From assembly GCA_020350205.1 (NCBI GenBank), contig CP070707.1, forward strand, positions 2,430,811-2,494,810: DNA of 64,000 nucleotides. Reading direction: 5' to 3'. Under the pieces are notes generated by a model. That model was not told the DNA's origin. It saw nothing but the letters and a program-made list of their open reading frames with translations, and made no database searches. This document shows, in pieces, positions 27,031 through 34,629 of this stretch (position 1 is the first letter of the stretch; each line of letters begins with the position of its first letter). The position numbers and the translations under genes are program-made. This DNA is from a bacterium (GTDB taxonomy: Bacteria; Calditrichota; Calditrichia; RBG-13-44-9).

Positions 27031-27357
27031 CTAAACTCCTGCTTTAAAATTTTTCCTTAGAGATTTCCCGAACTCGCCTTTTAAAATTCCAATGATCTTG
27101 TGAAATTCGATACCCCAGTTTTTTTTCCAGTCAATATTCGGTGTTGTCTGGAAGATGAGTATATCCGATTTTCTAATTTTATTTTCCATCCGTTCCAGAG
27201 TTTTTCGAGAAATTTTTGAATCCAGTAAAATAATTTCTATTGTCCGGTTATTTATGGATTTTTGAACCGATTCAAATCCTTTCACAACTTTGCCCGCTTT
27301 TAACGCAAAGCTGATTAAAGTAACTGTTGGTTGATTAAGTTGAATAGATTGAACCAT
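27031..27357 (-). CDS. L7Ae/L30e-fold YlxQ-like protein
   Basis: A small (108-residue) protein in the slot normally held by YlxQ between nusA and infB. The sequence fits an L7Ae/L30e RNA-binding fold: FALKAGKVVKGFESVQKSI, EIILLDSKISRKTLERM and a C-terminal FHKIIGIL-GEFGKS that resembles the family's 'LG.. G/K' end. The expected role is binding of structured RNA, perhaps on ribosomes, but no specific target is known. There are 11 bp between nusA and this gene, and infB follows immediately. Confidence 0.72.
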   Translation of the reverse strand: MVQSIQLNQPTVTLISFALKAGKVVKGFESVQKSINNRTIEIILLDSKISRKTLERMENKIRKSDILIFQTTPNIDWKKNWGIEFHKIIGILKGEFGKSLRKNFKAGV

Positions 27358-27368
27358 CTTTATCCATT

Positions 27369-28643
27369 TTAAACATTTAATAGTTGTAAAATCTTCTGAG
27401 CGGTCTTTTTGCCAATACCCGGTATTTCCAAAAGACCCTGCAGGCCCAGATTTTTTAATTCTTCCCCAGAATTTACATTTGCCTCTCTCAGTTTTTTAAT
27501 AAGTGAGGCTGTAAGGCCGGGGATATCTTCGATGTCGACTTCATCCTCCATAGATTTTTGATAGTATTCAGATTCTTTTATTAATTCGATATTCCAGCCG
27601 GAAATCTGCTGTGCCAGTTCCTTATTGGTTTCACCCCGTCCCATAGCCAGTCCCATATCCTTGTCAGGAATTATACCGACTGCCAGTTTCTCTTCATGAT
27701 TCAGGATTACGCGCAAAGGTTTTGCCGGCGTAAGGGCCCGTTGGATGAAAAGTTCAGATTCATTGGTAAAGGAGATAACATCAATTTTTTCTCCGTTTAA
27801 TTCTCGTACCACGGATTGAATTCGCACACCGCGCATTCCGACGCAAGCTCCTACCGGATCAATTCGCTTGTCCATTGATTCCACCGCAATCTTTGCACGC
27901 TCTCCGGGTTTACGGGCAATTTTTTTGATTTCTACGATCCCGTCGAATATCTCCGGAACTTCAATTTCAAAAAGGCGGATCAGAAATTGATTATCTGCTC
28001 GGGAGACAATAATGTCCGGTGTACTGCGGTTTTTACGTCGCCTGTTGAAATCTTCCTCCAATTCAATGACCTGGTTTTCAGGCTCGATCACTTTCTTAAT
28101 CAAGGCTCTCACACTATCTCCCCGGCGTAATTCCTCTCTGGGAATTGACTCTGAGCGGGGCATGAACATTTCGGTTCTATCAACCAGCAGAAAAAATCCA
28201 CTTCGGGTAACCTGATGAATATCTCCGATAATAATTTCTCCCACCCGACTGGAATACTCATCATAAATTTTCCTTTTTTCATACTCCCTGATCCGCTGCA
28301 GAAGAGTCTGTTTGGCAATATTAATCAGTCGTCGTCCAAACTGGTCGGGTTGAATGACTTCAACAAAATCTTCTCCTATTTCGATATCGGGATCAATCTT
28401 CCGGGCATCTTTATAATCAATCTGCAGGAGCGGATCCTGAACTTCTTCCACGACTTCTTTCTCGATGAATATTTCCACATCACCACGGTCCATATTGACG
28501 ATGACATCGAAATGATCCGATTCACCATATTTCCTTTTGATCAGTGTGAGAAAAATATCTTCCAGAATGTCACGCAGCTCATCCTTATCAATTCGCTTTT
28601 CTTTGGCTATAAGATTTACAGCTTCTACAATTTCGCTACGCAT
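27369..28643 (-). CDS. nusA: Transcription termination/antitermination factor NusA
   Basis: RNA-polymerase-binding regulator of pausing, termination and antitermination. The 424-residue protein has the N-terminal polymerase-binding domain, an S1 domain (GEIIGDIHQVTRSGFFLLVDRTEMFMPRSE), and KH1/KH2 (RAKIAVESMDKRIDPVGACVGMRGVRIQSVVREL, EKIDVI). The tail is a single helix-hairpin-helix unit (IPGLTASLIKKL, LLEIPGIGKKTAQKIL) in place of the paired acidic repeats of E. coli NusA. It follows rimP by 27 bp. Confidence 0.96.
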   Translation of the reverse strand: MRSEIVEAVNLIAKEKRIDKDELRDILEDIFLTLIKRKYGESDHFDVIVNMDRGDVEIFIEKEVVEEVQDPLLQIDYKDARKIDPDIEIGEDFVEVIQPDQFGRRLINIAKQTLLQRIREYEKRKIYDEYSSRVGEIIIGDIHQVTRSGFFLLVDRTEMFMPRSESIPREELRRGDSVRALIKKVIEPENQVIELEEDFNRRRKNRSTPDIIVSRADNQFLIRLFEIEVPEIFDGIVEIKKIARKPGERAKIAVESMDKRIDPVGACVGMRGVRIQSVVRELNGEKIDVISFTNESELFIQRALTPAKPLRVILNHEEKLAVGIIPDKDMGLAMGRGETNKELAQQISGWNIELIKESEYYQKSMEDEVDIEDIPGLTASLIKKLREANVNSGEELKNLGLQGLLEIPGIGKKTAQKILQLLNV

Positions 28644-28670
28644 TTTTTTTTCAACCCTCCAAAAATTAAT

Positions 28671-29129
28671 TTACCAGTTTAACTTGATTATTGCTTTCTT
28701 GATCTCTTTCAGAGGAATCTGAACTTCTTTGTTTTTTTCCTCTAACCAGATATTTTGAGCATCGACCCGTGTCAACGTACCTACTGCCTCGCTAACTTTG
28801 TCTTCGATGTTATAGGTAACTCTTAAGTTTCTTCCTATATTTTTTTTAAATTGCCACACCTCCGTTAAGGGACGGTCAATGCCGGGAGAAGAGATGTCCA
28901 GCCTGTATCTCCCCCGGATGGGATCTTCCAAATCAAGTATACCTTCAAATTCCCTGGTGATGTCGGCGATTTGTTGTAGGGTAATCCCATCTTCGGTATC
29001 AATATATATTGAGAGAACCTGGCTGTTCGGTTTTCCCCGTAATTCCATATCTACTAAATATACAGCCGCATTTTCCAAGACAGGCATCAGCAATTTTTTT
29101 AATGCTTCTATTTCGCTGCTCATGTTCAT
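28671..29129 (-). CDS. rimP: Ribosome maturation factor RimP
   Basis: Needed for 30S subunit maturation. The 152-residue protein has the two expected domains: an N-terminal alpha/beta part (LVDMELRGKPNSQVLSIYIDTEDGITLQQIADITREF, LDISSPGIDRPL) and a C-terminal SH3-like part (VGTLTRVDAQNIWLEEKNKEVQIPLKEIKKAI). ATGs at 29129 and 29123 are both possible; neither has a strong Shine-Dalgarno. It is the first gene of the long minus-strand operon and its leader holds the promoter and hairpin described at 29150-29222. Confidence 0.95.
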   Translation of the reverse strand: MNMSSEIEALKKLLMPVLENAAVYLVDMELRGKPNSQVLSIYIDTEDGITLQQIADITREFEGILDLEDPIRGRYRLDISSPGIDRPLTEVWQFKKNIGRNLRVTYNIEDKVSEAVGTLTRVDAQNIWLEEKNKEVQIPLKEIKKAIIKLNW

Positions 29130-29149
29130 CGAATTTAATTTGTATCCCT

Positions 29150-29181
29150 AAAAATAAAAAAGTGGGTTTTGTCAACCCACT
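29150..29181 (-). terminator. Leader hairpin with T-tract upstream of rimP (possible attenuator)
   Basis: On the minus strand AGTGGGTT, a GACAA loop and AACCCACT form a perfect 8-bp stem (29161-29181), directly followed by TTTTTTATTTTT (29150-29160). It has the form of an intrinsic terminator but lies between the predicted promoter and the rimP start codon, about 20 bp before the ATG, so it would attenuate the rimP-nusA-infB operon instead of ending a gene. It might alternatively be a stabilising 5' hairpin. Confidence 0.7.
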
Positions 29182-29193
29182 CTAACGGCGCAA

Positions 29194-29222
29194 AATATAC
29201 AAAATGTAAAACGAATATGCAA
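29194..29222 (-). promoter_or_regulatory. Predicted promoter of the rimP-nusA-infB operon
   Basis: Read on the minus strand: TTGCAT (29217-29222), a 17-bp spacer, then TATATT (29194-29199), which is one base from the consensus -10 hexamer. The -35 match is moderate. Transcription would start near 29187, only a few bases before the leader hairpin. The remaining 220 bp to the divergent PHP-domain gene holds nothing else I can support. Confidence 0.55.
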
Positions 29223-29445
29223 GCGCTTTGAAGGATAATTGCCCAATTGATAAGGGCCCACGGAAAACCAGGTAGGGAAAGCAGCATCTGGATAAGTAAT
29301 GTTTGAAATGAAACGGATAGCTCTTGATGGCAAAAGGCTGAATTTTGTCTAAAAATGAATAAAAATTTAATTGGATTCGCTGAGGTTATATTTTAACATA
29401 TCTAGTTCAGATAGAGTAAATTCTACATTTGAATGAAGGATACAT

Positions 29446-30516
29446 TTGCCACCATTTCATGAAATAGTCGGTTGTATACATATCCATTCGATCTATTCCG
29501 ATGGTACCGGGACCATTCCTGAGATTGCCAAAGTGGCGGAAGAGGTAGGATTAAATTTTATTATGATGACTGATCATAATAACCTGCGTGCTTTAACCAA
29601 CGGTGAGGAAAAATGGTACGGATCGGTACTGGCGATTATTGGTTATGAGATCAACGATATTGATGATACGAACCATTACCTGGCGTTCGGATTGACTGAG
29701 GAAGTCAACCGTAATCTGCCCGCACCGCAGTATGTACATCAGGTCGCCCTGAATGGGGGATTCGGTATTATTGCCCATCCTGATGAACGCAGAGATGTCA
29801 TGTTGGAACATCCTCCGTATCCCTGGACTGCCTGGAATAGCGATGATTACCAGGGTATCGAAATATGGAATCAAATGTCAGAGTGGATGGAGGGTTTGAC
29901 TCCCTGGAATAAATTGTGGCGTTTTATCAATCCCCGCCGTTCAACGGTTGGTCCCAGTATACAAACTTTACAAAGATGGGATCAGGTGAATGAGAAGCGC
30001 AAGGTGGCAGGTATCGGCGGGGTGGATGCCCATGCCCATAAACACCGTATGTTTGGTGGTCTGGTGGAAGTTACCATATTTCGTTATAAGATTCAATTTC
30101 AGACCGTTAGAACCCACCTGCTGTTGACGAAACCTCTTCTGCCTGGTTTGGATGTGGAAGAAGCAAAAAAACTGGTGTATGATGCAATCTTAAATTGTCG
30201 GGTGTTTGTGTCCAATTTTTTTAATGGTGATGCAAAGGGCTTCCTGTTCTGGGCAGAAAATGAATCTGGGAAAGCGCATATTGGTGGGGATATCAACTTT
30301 GCTCCCGAGACTACCCTGCACGTTCATCTGCCTGCCATGGCCCAGGTGCATTTTATATGTAACGGAGAACTGATTCAGAAAAAAGAGGGCAAGATAGTTA
30401 CTCATAAAGTTGATCGACCAGGACTTTACCGGGTTGAAGTTCTGCGGCAAAATAGAGCATGGATTTATGCTAATCATATCAGGATAATTGGTGAACCGGC
30501 AAAACTGGATCAATAA
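29446..30516 (+). CDS. PHP-domain metal-dependent hydrolase
   Basis: A 356-residue PHP-family phosphoesterase-like protein. Metal-ligand motifs occur in the expected order: HIH (H12, H14) with D19, TDHNN (D43, H44), E68 in GYEIND, H111 in IAHPDE, E139 in GIEIWN and D194/H196 in GVDAHAH. The C-terminal portion (about 250-356) is a beta-rich domain resembling the Ig-like tails of CehA/McbA-type PHP proteins. Substrate cannot be told from the sequence. The start is TTG at 29446, supported by AAGGA five bases upstream; no in-frame ATG lies close. The end overlaps the UbiA gene, so they are likely cotranscribed. Confidence 0.75.
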   Translation: MPPFHEIVGCIHIHSIYSDGTGTIPEIAKVAEEVGLNFIMMTDHNNLRALTNGEEKWYGSVLAIIGYEINDIDDTNHYLAFGLTEEVNRNLPAPQYVHQVALNGGFGIIAHPDERRDVMLEHPPYPWTAWNSDDYQGIEIWNQMSEWMEGLTPWNKLWRFINPRRSTVGPSIQTLQRWDQVNEKRKVAGIGGVDAHAHKHRMFGGLVEVTIFRYKIQFQTVRTHLLLTKPLLPGLDVEEAKKLVYDAILNCRVFVSNFFNGDAKGFLFWAENESGKAHIGGDINFAPETTLHVHLPAMAQVHFICNGELIQKKEGKIVTHKVDRPGLYRVEVLRQNRAWIYANHIRIIGEPAKLDQ

Positions 30517-31456
30517 ATTTGACTATTTTTTTGTTACCCGACCCATGTTATTCTTTCCGGGTTGGAATACTCTTCTGGCAGGATATCTGTCGGCAAACGG
30601 CGAGATATCCTGGATTACCCAATTCAGCCAGGGCCATCTGGTCATTTATTTTTGGAATTCCGATATTTTTCTTACCATGCTGGCATTTGCCATGGCCATG
30701 GGGGCCAGTTTTATATTGAACCAGCTGCAGGATACCGAGTCAGATCGGAAAAATAAAAAACTATTTCTGATTGATGAACAACGCATTCGCCCCGGTGTTG
30801 CTCTGATAGAAGGCATTATACTGGCCATGGGATCCATTCTTCTCGGTATATTTCTTGGCGAGTCATTCCTTCTGTTGCTCATTTTATTTCTATTTATTAC
30901 GGGCTACCTTTACAATTACCCCCCCTTTCAATTTAAAAACAAACCGGTTGGCGGGTTGATATTGAATGCAATGATGGGATGGATTGCGTTCGCCCTGGGA
31001 TGGGTACTGGTGTTACCCGTCTCAGATAATTTTTGGATAATCTGTCTTCCGTATCTTTTCCTGAATACCGCTTTATATCTATTAACCACAATTCCGGATG
31101 CACCGGGAGACCAGTCCAGTGGAAAAGTAACTTTCTGCGTTCGTTTTGGATTGAAATCAACCGTTTGGAGTGCTTTGATTCTTTATTTTATATCGTTTTT
31201 GCTTTCGGTCATTAATAAAGACCAGATAGTATTGGCGGTTAACATATTGATTTTATTCTTCATGTTCAGACTCATGTTAATATATCATGCATCCCGTGCC
31301 ATTCAATCAATAAAAATGGCAATATTGTTATTTTCGGTCATCATCTGTATAAAATTTCCACTTTACCTTCTGCCCATGGTCTTCATCTTTTTTCTAACCC
31401 GGTATTATTATCAAAATCGGTTTCAGTTTGATTATCCAAATTTTCGGGGTGAATAG
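30491..31456 (+). CDS. UbiA-superfamily prenyltransferase
   Basis: Integral membrane enzyme of the UbiA superfamily, which joins a polyprenyl chain from its diphosphate to an acceptor (quinone ring, chlorin, or glyceryl phosphate). About 321 residues with roughly nine hydrophobic segments. The first Asp-rich motif NQLQDTESD (NxxxDxxxD, near residues 77-85) and a second, DAPGDQSSGK (about 205-215), are both present, and RPMLFFPGW matches the usual RP entry motif. The acceptor is not identifiable. I chose GTG at 30491 (AGGA six bases upstream) over TTG at 30488. The gene overlaps the PHP gene by 26 bp and is followed 2 bp later by the geranylgeranyl-reductase-type gene, suggesting that the attached isoprenoid is subsequently reduced. 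Confidence 0.8.
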   Translation: MNRQNWINKFDYFFVTRPMLFFPGWNTLLAGYLSANGEISWITQFSQGHLVIYFWNSDIFLTMLAFAMAMGASFILNQLQDTESDRKNKKLFLIDEQRIRPGVALIEGIILAMGSILLGIFLGESFLLLLILFLFITGYLYNYPPFQFKNKPVGGLILNAMMGWIAFALGWVLVLPVSDNFWIICLPYLFLNTALYLLTTIPDAPGDQSSGKVTFCVRFGLKSTVWSALILYFISFLLSVINKDQIVLAVNILILFFMFRLMLIYHASRAIQSIKMAILLFSVIICIKFPLYLLPMVFIFFLTRYYYQNRFQFDYPNFRGE

Positions 31457-31458
31457 TC

Positions 31459-32658
31459 GTGTATATAAATAATCAGATTCGTGAAGAGTATGACGTGATT
31501 GTGGTCGGTGCAGGACCCGCCGGCTCCATGGCTGCCTGGCAAGCGGCGCGCAGTAAAGTCAAAGTTTTACTACTGGAGAAGGACCGTGAAGTAGGAACAC
31601 CGGTACGCTGTGCTGAAGGGGTTTCCAAAAAAGATCTTGAAAAAATTGTAGAACAGGTTGCGCTGCCAGGCTGGGTGGCATCGGAAATATCAAAATTTCG
31701 TATTTATTCTCCCGATGGGCCACCGGTGTACGTAAAAATTCATGAGATTGGATATGTTCTGAATCGACGTCTCTTCGATTATGATCTGGCGCTCAGGGCT
31801 ACCACCGAAGGTGCGCAGCTGCTCACCCGGGCCGAAGTAGTAGGGGTACTCAGAAACGGCAATCAGATTTCCGGCGTAAAAGTAAAACTTTCAGGCGAGA
31901 TAAAAGAAATAAAAGCTCGAATCGTAATCGCTGCCGACGGGGTCGAGTCTCGTGTGGCACGTTGGGCAGGAATTGATTCCACCATAAAGCTGAAAGATAT
32001 GGAGACGTGTGTACAATATACCTTATGCGATATTCCCGTTGACGCAGACACCTGTGATTTTTATTTCTCGCGAGATTTTGCCCCGGGGGGCTATGCCTGG
32101 GTTTTTCCCAAAGGTGAAAATACGGCTAATGTGGGTGTCGGAATTGCAGGTAATTTTGCGCGCTATAAAAGTCCTGAAGCGTATTTTGAGATTTTTTTAA
32201 AGAAATACTTTCCGAAAGGGTCCGTCATTTCAAGAACAGTTGGCGGAGTGCCGGTTGGTAAAACGCTGAAAGATCTGGTAATGGGTGGATTTATGGTCGC
32301 CGGTGATGCAGCCCATCAGACCAATCCGATATCAGGCGGAGGGATAACTTCAGGATTGATTGCCGGGAAGTTGGCCGGTGAAATTGCCGGCAACGCTGTG
32401 AAGAGAGGGAAATACAGCAAGAAAGATTTATTGCCTTATGCCAAGCAGTGGGATAAACAGATTGGAAAAAGTCATGAAAGATTTTATCGTTTAAAGGAGG
32501 CTCTGGTGAAATTTGACGATGGACATTTTAATGCCATCGCAACGGACTATTTACGTCTGGATTCTAAGAATCAAAATCTTTTGAATTTATTTAAATTAGC
32601 TTTCAAAAACAATCCCTCCTTCTTGCTGGATATTATTAAACTTTTTTCCCCGTTTTAG
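31459..32658 (+). CDS. Geranylgeranyl-reductase-family FAD-dependent oxidoreductase
   Basis: A 399-residue flavoprotein that in this family saturates double bonds of prenyl chains (archaeal lipids, menaquinone, phytyl groups). Visible are the N-terminal dinucleotide fold (VVGAGPAGSMAAW), the TPVRCAEGVS segment, the family's PxxYxWxFP motif as APGGYAWVFP (near residues 207-215), and the second FAD motif GDAAHQTNPISGGGI. GTG at 31459 is preceded by GGGGTG about seven bases upstream. It directly follows the UbiA prenyltransferase gene, and such pairs are expected where a prenylated product is made and then hydrogenated. Whether the product is a quinone or an ether lipid is open. The stop codon lies in the loop of a hairpin at 32648-32666. 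Confidence 0.85.
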   Translation: MYINNQIREEYDVIVVGAGPAGSMAAWQAARSKVKVLLLEKDREVGTPVRCAEGVSKKDLEKIVEQVALPGWVASEISKFRIYSPDGPPVYVKIHEIGYVLNRRLFDYDLALRATTEGAQLLTRAEVVGVLRNGNQISGVKVKLSGEIKEIKARIVIAADGVESRVARWAGIDSTIKLKDMETCVQYTLCDIPVDADTCDFYFSRDFAPGGYAWVFPKGENTANVGVGIAGNFARYKSPEAYFEIFLKKYFPKGSVISRTVGGVPVGKTLKDLVMGGFMVAGDAAHQTNPISGGGITSGLIAGKLAGEIAGNAVKRGKYSKKDLLPYAKQWDKQIGKSHERFYRLKEALVKFDDGHFNAIATDYLRLDSKNQNLLNLFKLAFKNNPSFLLDIIKLFSPF

Positions 32659-32666
32659 AAACGGGG
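32648..32666 (+). repeat. Hairpin whose loop is the stop codon of the reductase gene
   Basis: CCCCGTTT (32648-32655) and AAACGGGG (32659-32666) form a perfect 8-bp stem, and the three-base loop (32656-32658) is exactly the TAG stop codon. A T-run precedes the stem but none follows it, so it is not a usual terminator of the plus strand. A role in mRNA protection or in ribosome release is conceivable. Confidence 0.55.
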
Positions 32667-32713
32667 CGGTTTACAGTATCTTATTTGCTGATATCATATC
32701 GGGAAAACTAACG

Positions 32714-33658
32714 ATGAGTCTCTTTGATAAATTTAAACGTGGATTAAGCAAAACCCGGGAGCAGGTATTTCATCAAATCCAGGATGTCATCTTTTTTGCC
32801 CGTAAAATAGATGATGATCTGCTGGAAGAGATCGAAGATCTGCTTATTTCCGGGGATGTCGGAGTCTCAACCACCCAGGAAATTATGGAGCGGGTTAAAC
32901 GTCAGGTAAAACGTAAGAACTATGACAGTACCGAACAACTCTTTGATTTGCTGAAGACTGAGATTGCCGGGATGTTTATCACGAGATTGCAACCTACGGA
33001 CCTTCATCCACCAAAACCCAGGGTAATTTTTGTCATCGGAGTAAATGGAACCGGAAAGACCACCAGCATTGCAAAACTGGCTCTGCGCTATCACCAGCAG
33101 GGGAAACAGGTTTTGCTGGTGGCAGCAGATACATTTCGCGCTGCGGCTATTGAACAATTGCAAATCTGGGCTGAACGGGTCGGTGCTGAGATGATTAAAC
33201 ATCATGAAGGTGCAGATCCCAGTGCGGTTGTATATGATGCATTGGAGGCAGCAAAAAGCAGGCAAAAAGATATTGTCATCATCGATACCGCTGGTCGTCT
33301 TCATACCAAGATTAATCTGATGGAAGAACTGAAGAAGATGCAGCGGGTGATTCAAAAAGTCATTCCGGAGGCCCCTCACCAAACCCTGCTGGTATTGGAT
33401 GCCACTACCGGCCAGAATTCAATTTCACAGTCGAAGCAATTTATTGATGCGGTGGGGGTAGATGGTATTATTCTCACAAAATTGGATGGAACGGCAAAAG
33501 GGGGCGCAGTTATTGCCATATCCTACGAATTAGGTTTGCCGGTTGATTATGTCGGATTAGGTGAAAAAATAGATGACCTCGAACCCTTCGATCCAAACTT
33601 ATTTGCCGAAGGGCTATTTCAAGCCAGTATCAACACCGACAGGAAATCTGAACAATGA
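32714..33658 (+). CDS. ftsY: Signal recognition particle receptor FtsY
   Basis: SRP GTPase that docks the SRP-ribosome complex at the membrane during cotranslational insertion. The 314-residue protein is the NG core without the acidic A domain: N helical bundle (1 to about 90), then G1 GVNGTGKTTS (109-118), VAADTFRAAAIEQL, DTAGR, DATTGQNS, TKLDGTAKGG and the closing GEKIDDLEPFDP. All SRP-GTPase motifs are intact. It follows the geranylgeranyl-reductase gene by 55 bp and probably shares its transcript, without any functional connection that I can see. Confidence 0.95.
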   Translation: MSLFDKFKRGLSKTREQVFHQIQDVIFFARKIDDDLLEEIEDLLISGDVGVSTTQEIMERVKRQVKRKNYDSTEQLFDLLKTEIAGMFITRLQPTDLHPPKPRVIFVIGVNGTGKTTSIAKLALRYHQQGKQVLLVAADTFRAAAIEQLQIWAERVGAEMIKHHEGADPSAVVYDALEAAKSRQKDIVIIDTAGRLHTKINLMEELKKMQRVIQKVIPEAPHQTLLVLDATTGQNSISQSKQFIDAVGVDGIILTKLDGTAKGGAVIAISYELGLPVDYVGLGEKIDDLEPFDPNLFAEGLFQASINTDRKSEQ

Positions 33659-33769
33659 GGATTTAAAATAGAATCGTCATAAACCATCTGGAGTTTTGGA
33701 ATAAATTTCCTTATATTGAGTGAAATATTTGTAATTCCTAAACAAAATATATCAATTTCAGGATAACTC

Positions 33770-34114
33770 ATGCGAATTCAAAAACCGAAAAGAAAGTTGG
33801 TATATCCTTTACGGGAAGTATGCCGTATGACTGGTTTATCGGATGCGGTAATTAAACGATGGGAGGTGGAATATCCGCAAATTAAACCCATTCGAAATCG
33901 GGCAGCAAACCGAAGCTACTCTGAAAAGGATGTAAAACTCATCTTTTATATTCGGGATTTAACCTACGTCCATAAACTTGATGAAAAAGAGATCAAAGAA
34001 AAAATCAGAACCTATAATCCCAGCAAAGATTCCGAGAGCCTAACGCATCTGCAGGGATTACTGGCAGAAATAAAGATGGAAGTTGAAGAAATAAGGAATT
34101 TGCTGAATACCTGA
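33770..34114 (+). CDS. MerR-family transcriptional regulator
   Basis: A 114-residue DNA-binding protein. Residues of about 12-50 form the MerR winged helix-turn-helix (YPLREVCRMTGLSDAVIKRWEVEYP, then NRAANRSYSEKDVKLI), and the C-terminal 40 residues are a coiled-coil-like dimerisation helix (LLAEIKMEVEEIRNLL). There is no effector-binding domain and no cysteine, so it is a minimal MerR like those often found near ftsY or tRNA genes; its target is unknown. Shine-Dalgarno CAGGA is six to seven bases before the ATG. It lies 111 bp after ftsY and 180 bp before the tRNA gene. Confidence 0.82.
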   Translation: MRIQKPKRKLVYPLREVCRMTGLSDAVIKRWEVEYPQIKPIRNRAANRSYSEKDVKLIFYIRDLTYVHKLDEKEIKEKIRTYNPSKDSESLTHLQGLLAEIKMEVEEIRNLLNT

Positions 34115-34258
34115 TAGGCGGTTCAGATTCACACAATTGCAGGCGATGTCGCTAAATTTGATTTTACTCATGCACGTTTGGATTCAATTCAAAGATTAAG
34201 ATTTTATCTGTTAATCATTCGGAAAGCGAAATTACACCATTGTCGAAATAAAAGGTAT

Positions 34259-34287
34259 TTGACAACTTTATTCAAATGTATTAAATT
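34259..34287 (+). promoter_or_regulatory. Promoter of the tRNA-Pro gene
   Basis: A perfect TTGACA (34259-34264) is followed after 17 bp by TAAATT (34282-34287), four of six matches to the -10 consensus. The implied start near 34294 lies right at the 5' end of the tRNA. Confidence 0.65.
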
Positions 34288-34295
34288 TTTGCGTT

Positions 34296-34370
34296 CGGAG
34301 CGTGGCGCAGCCTGGATAGCGCACTACCTTGGGGTGGTAGGGGTCGCTGGTTCAAATCCAGTCGCTCCGA
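34296..34370 (+). tRNA. tRNA-Pro (anticodon GGG)
   Basis: A complete cloverleaf of 75 nt. The acceptor arms CGGAGCG (34296-34302) and CGCTCCG (34363-34369) pair perfectly with discriminator A at 34370. The D-stem is GCGC/GCGC, the anticodon stem CTACC/GGTAG encloses TTGGGGT with anticodon GGG, and the T-arm has the standard TTCAAAT loop. The CCA end is not encoded. Decodes CCC/CCU proline codons. Confidence 0.95.
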
Positions 34371-34378
34371 CATCTGCG

Positions 34379-34413
34379 AAGGGGAATCATGCAGTTGATT
34401 CCCCTTTTTATTT
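34379..34413 (+). terminator. Terminator after tRNA-Pro
   Basis: AAGGGGAATCA (34379-34389) and TGATTCCCCTT (34396-34406) form an 11-bp perfect stem with a six-base loop, followed by a T-rich stretch (34405-34413). It begins nine bases after the tRNA. Confidence 0.85.
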
Positions 34414-34629
34414 AAAAGATGTCAATAATTATCAGCCGGATGATACGGAAGATTTAGATAAACCCGATTAAAAGGTTCAAAGGATTTGTATAATGGTCTC
34501 TTATCAAATTTGTGAGAATCTGCTGCAACCGTATCATCCCTGCCGCAATTCAGACAGCCGCATTATAGTTGTTTTTGACAGCTGTCTCACCGCAGAGGCA
34601 GTAAGGCCTTCTAAAGGGGGAAATGCGTA

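Noticed and set aside
34178-34471. 97-codon plus-strand frame covering the tRNA-Pro gene
   Set aside because: It runs through a complete tRNA and its terminator and has no family resemblance; it is a chance open frame.
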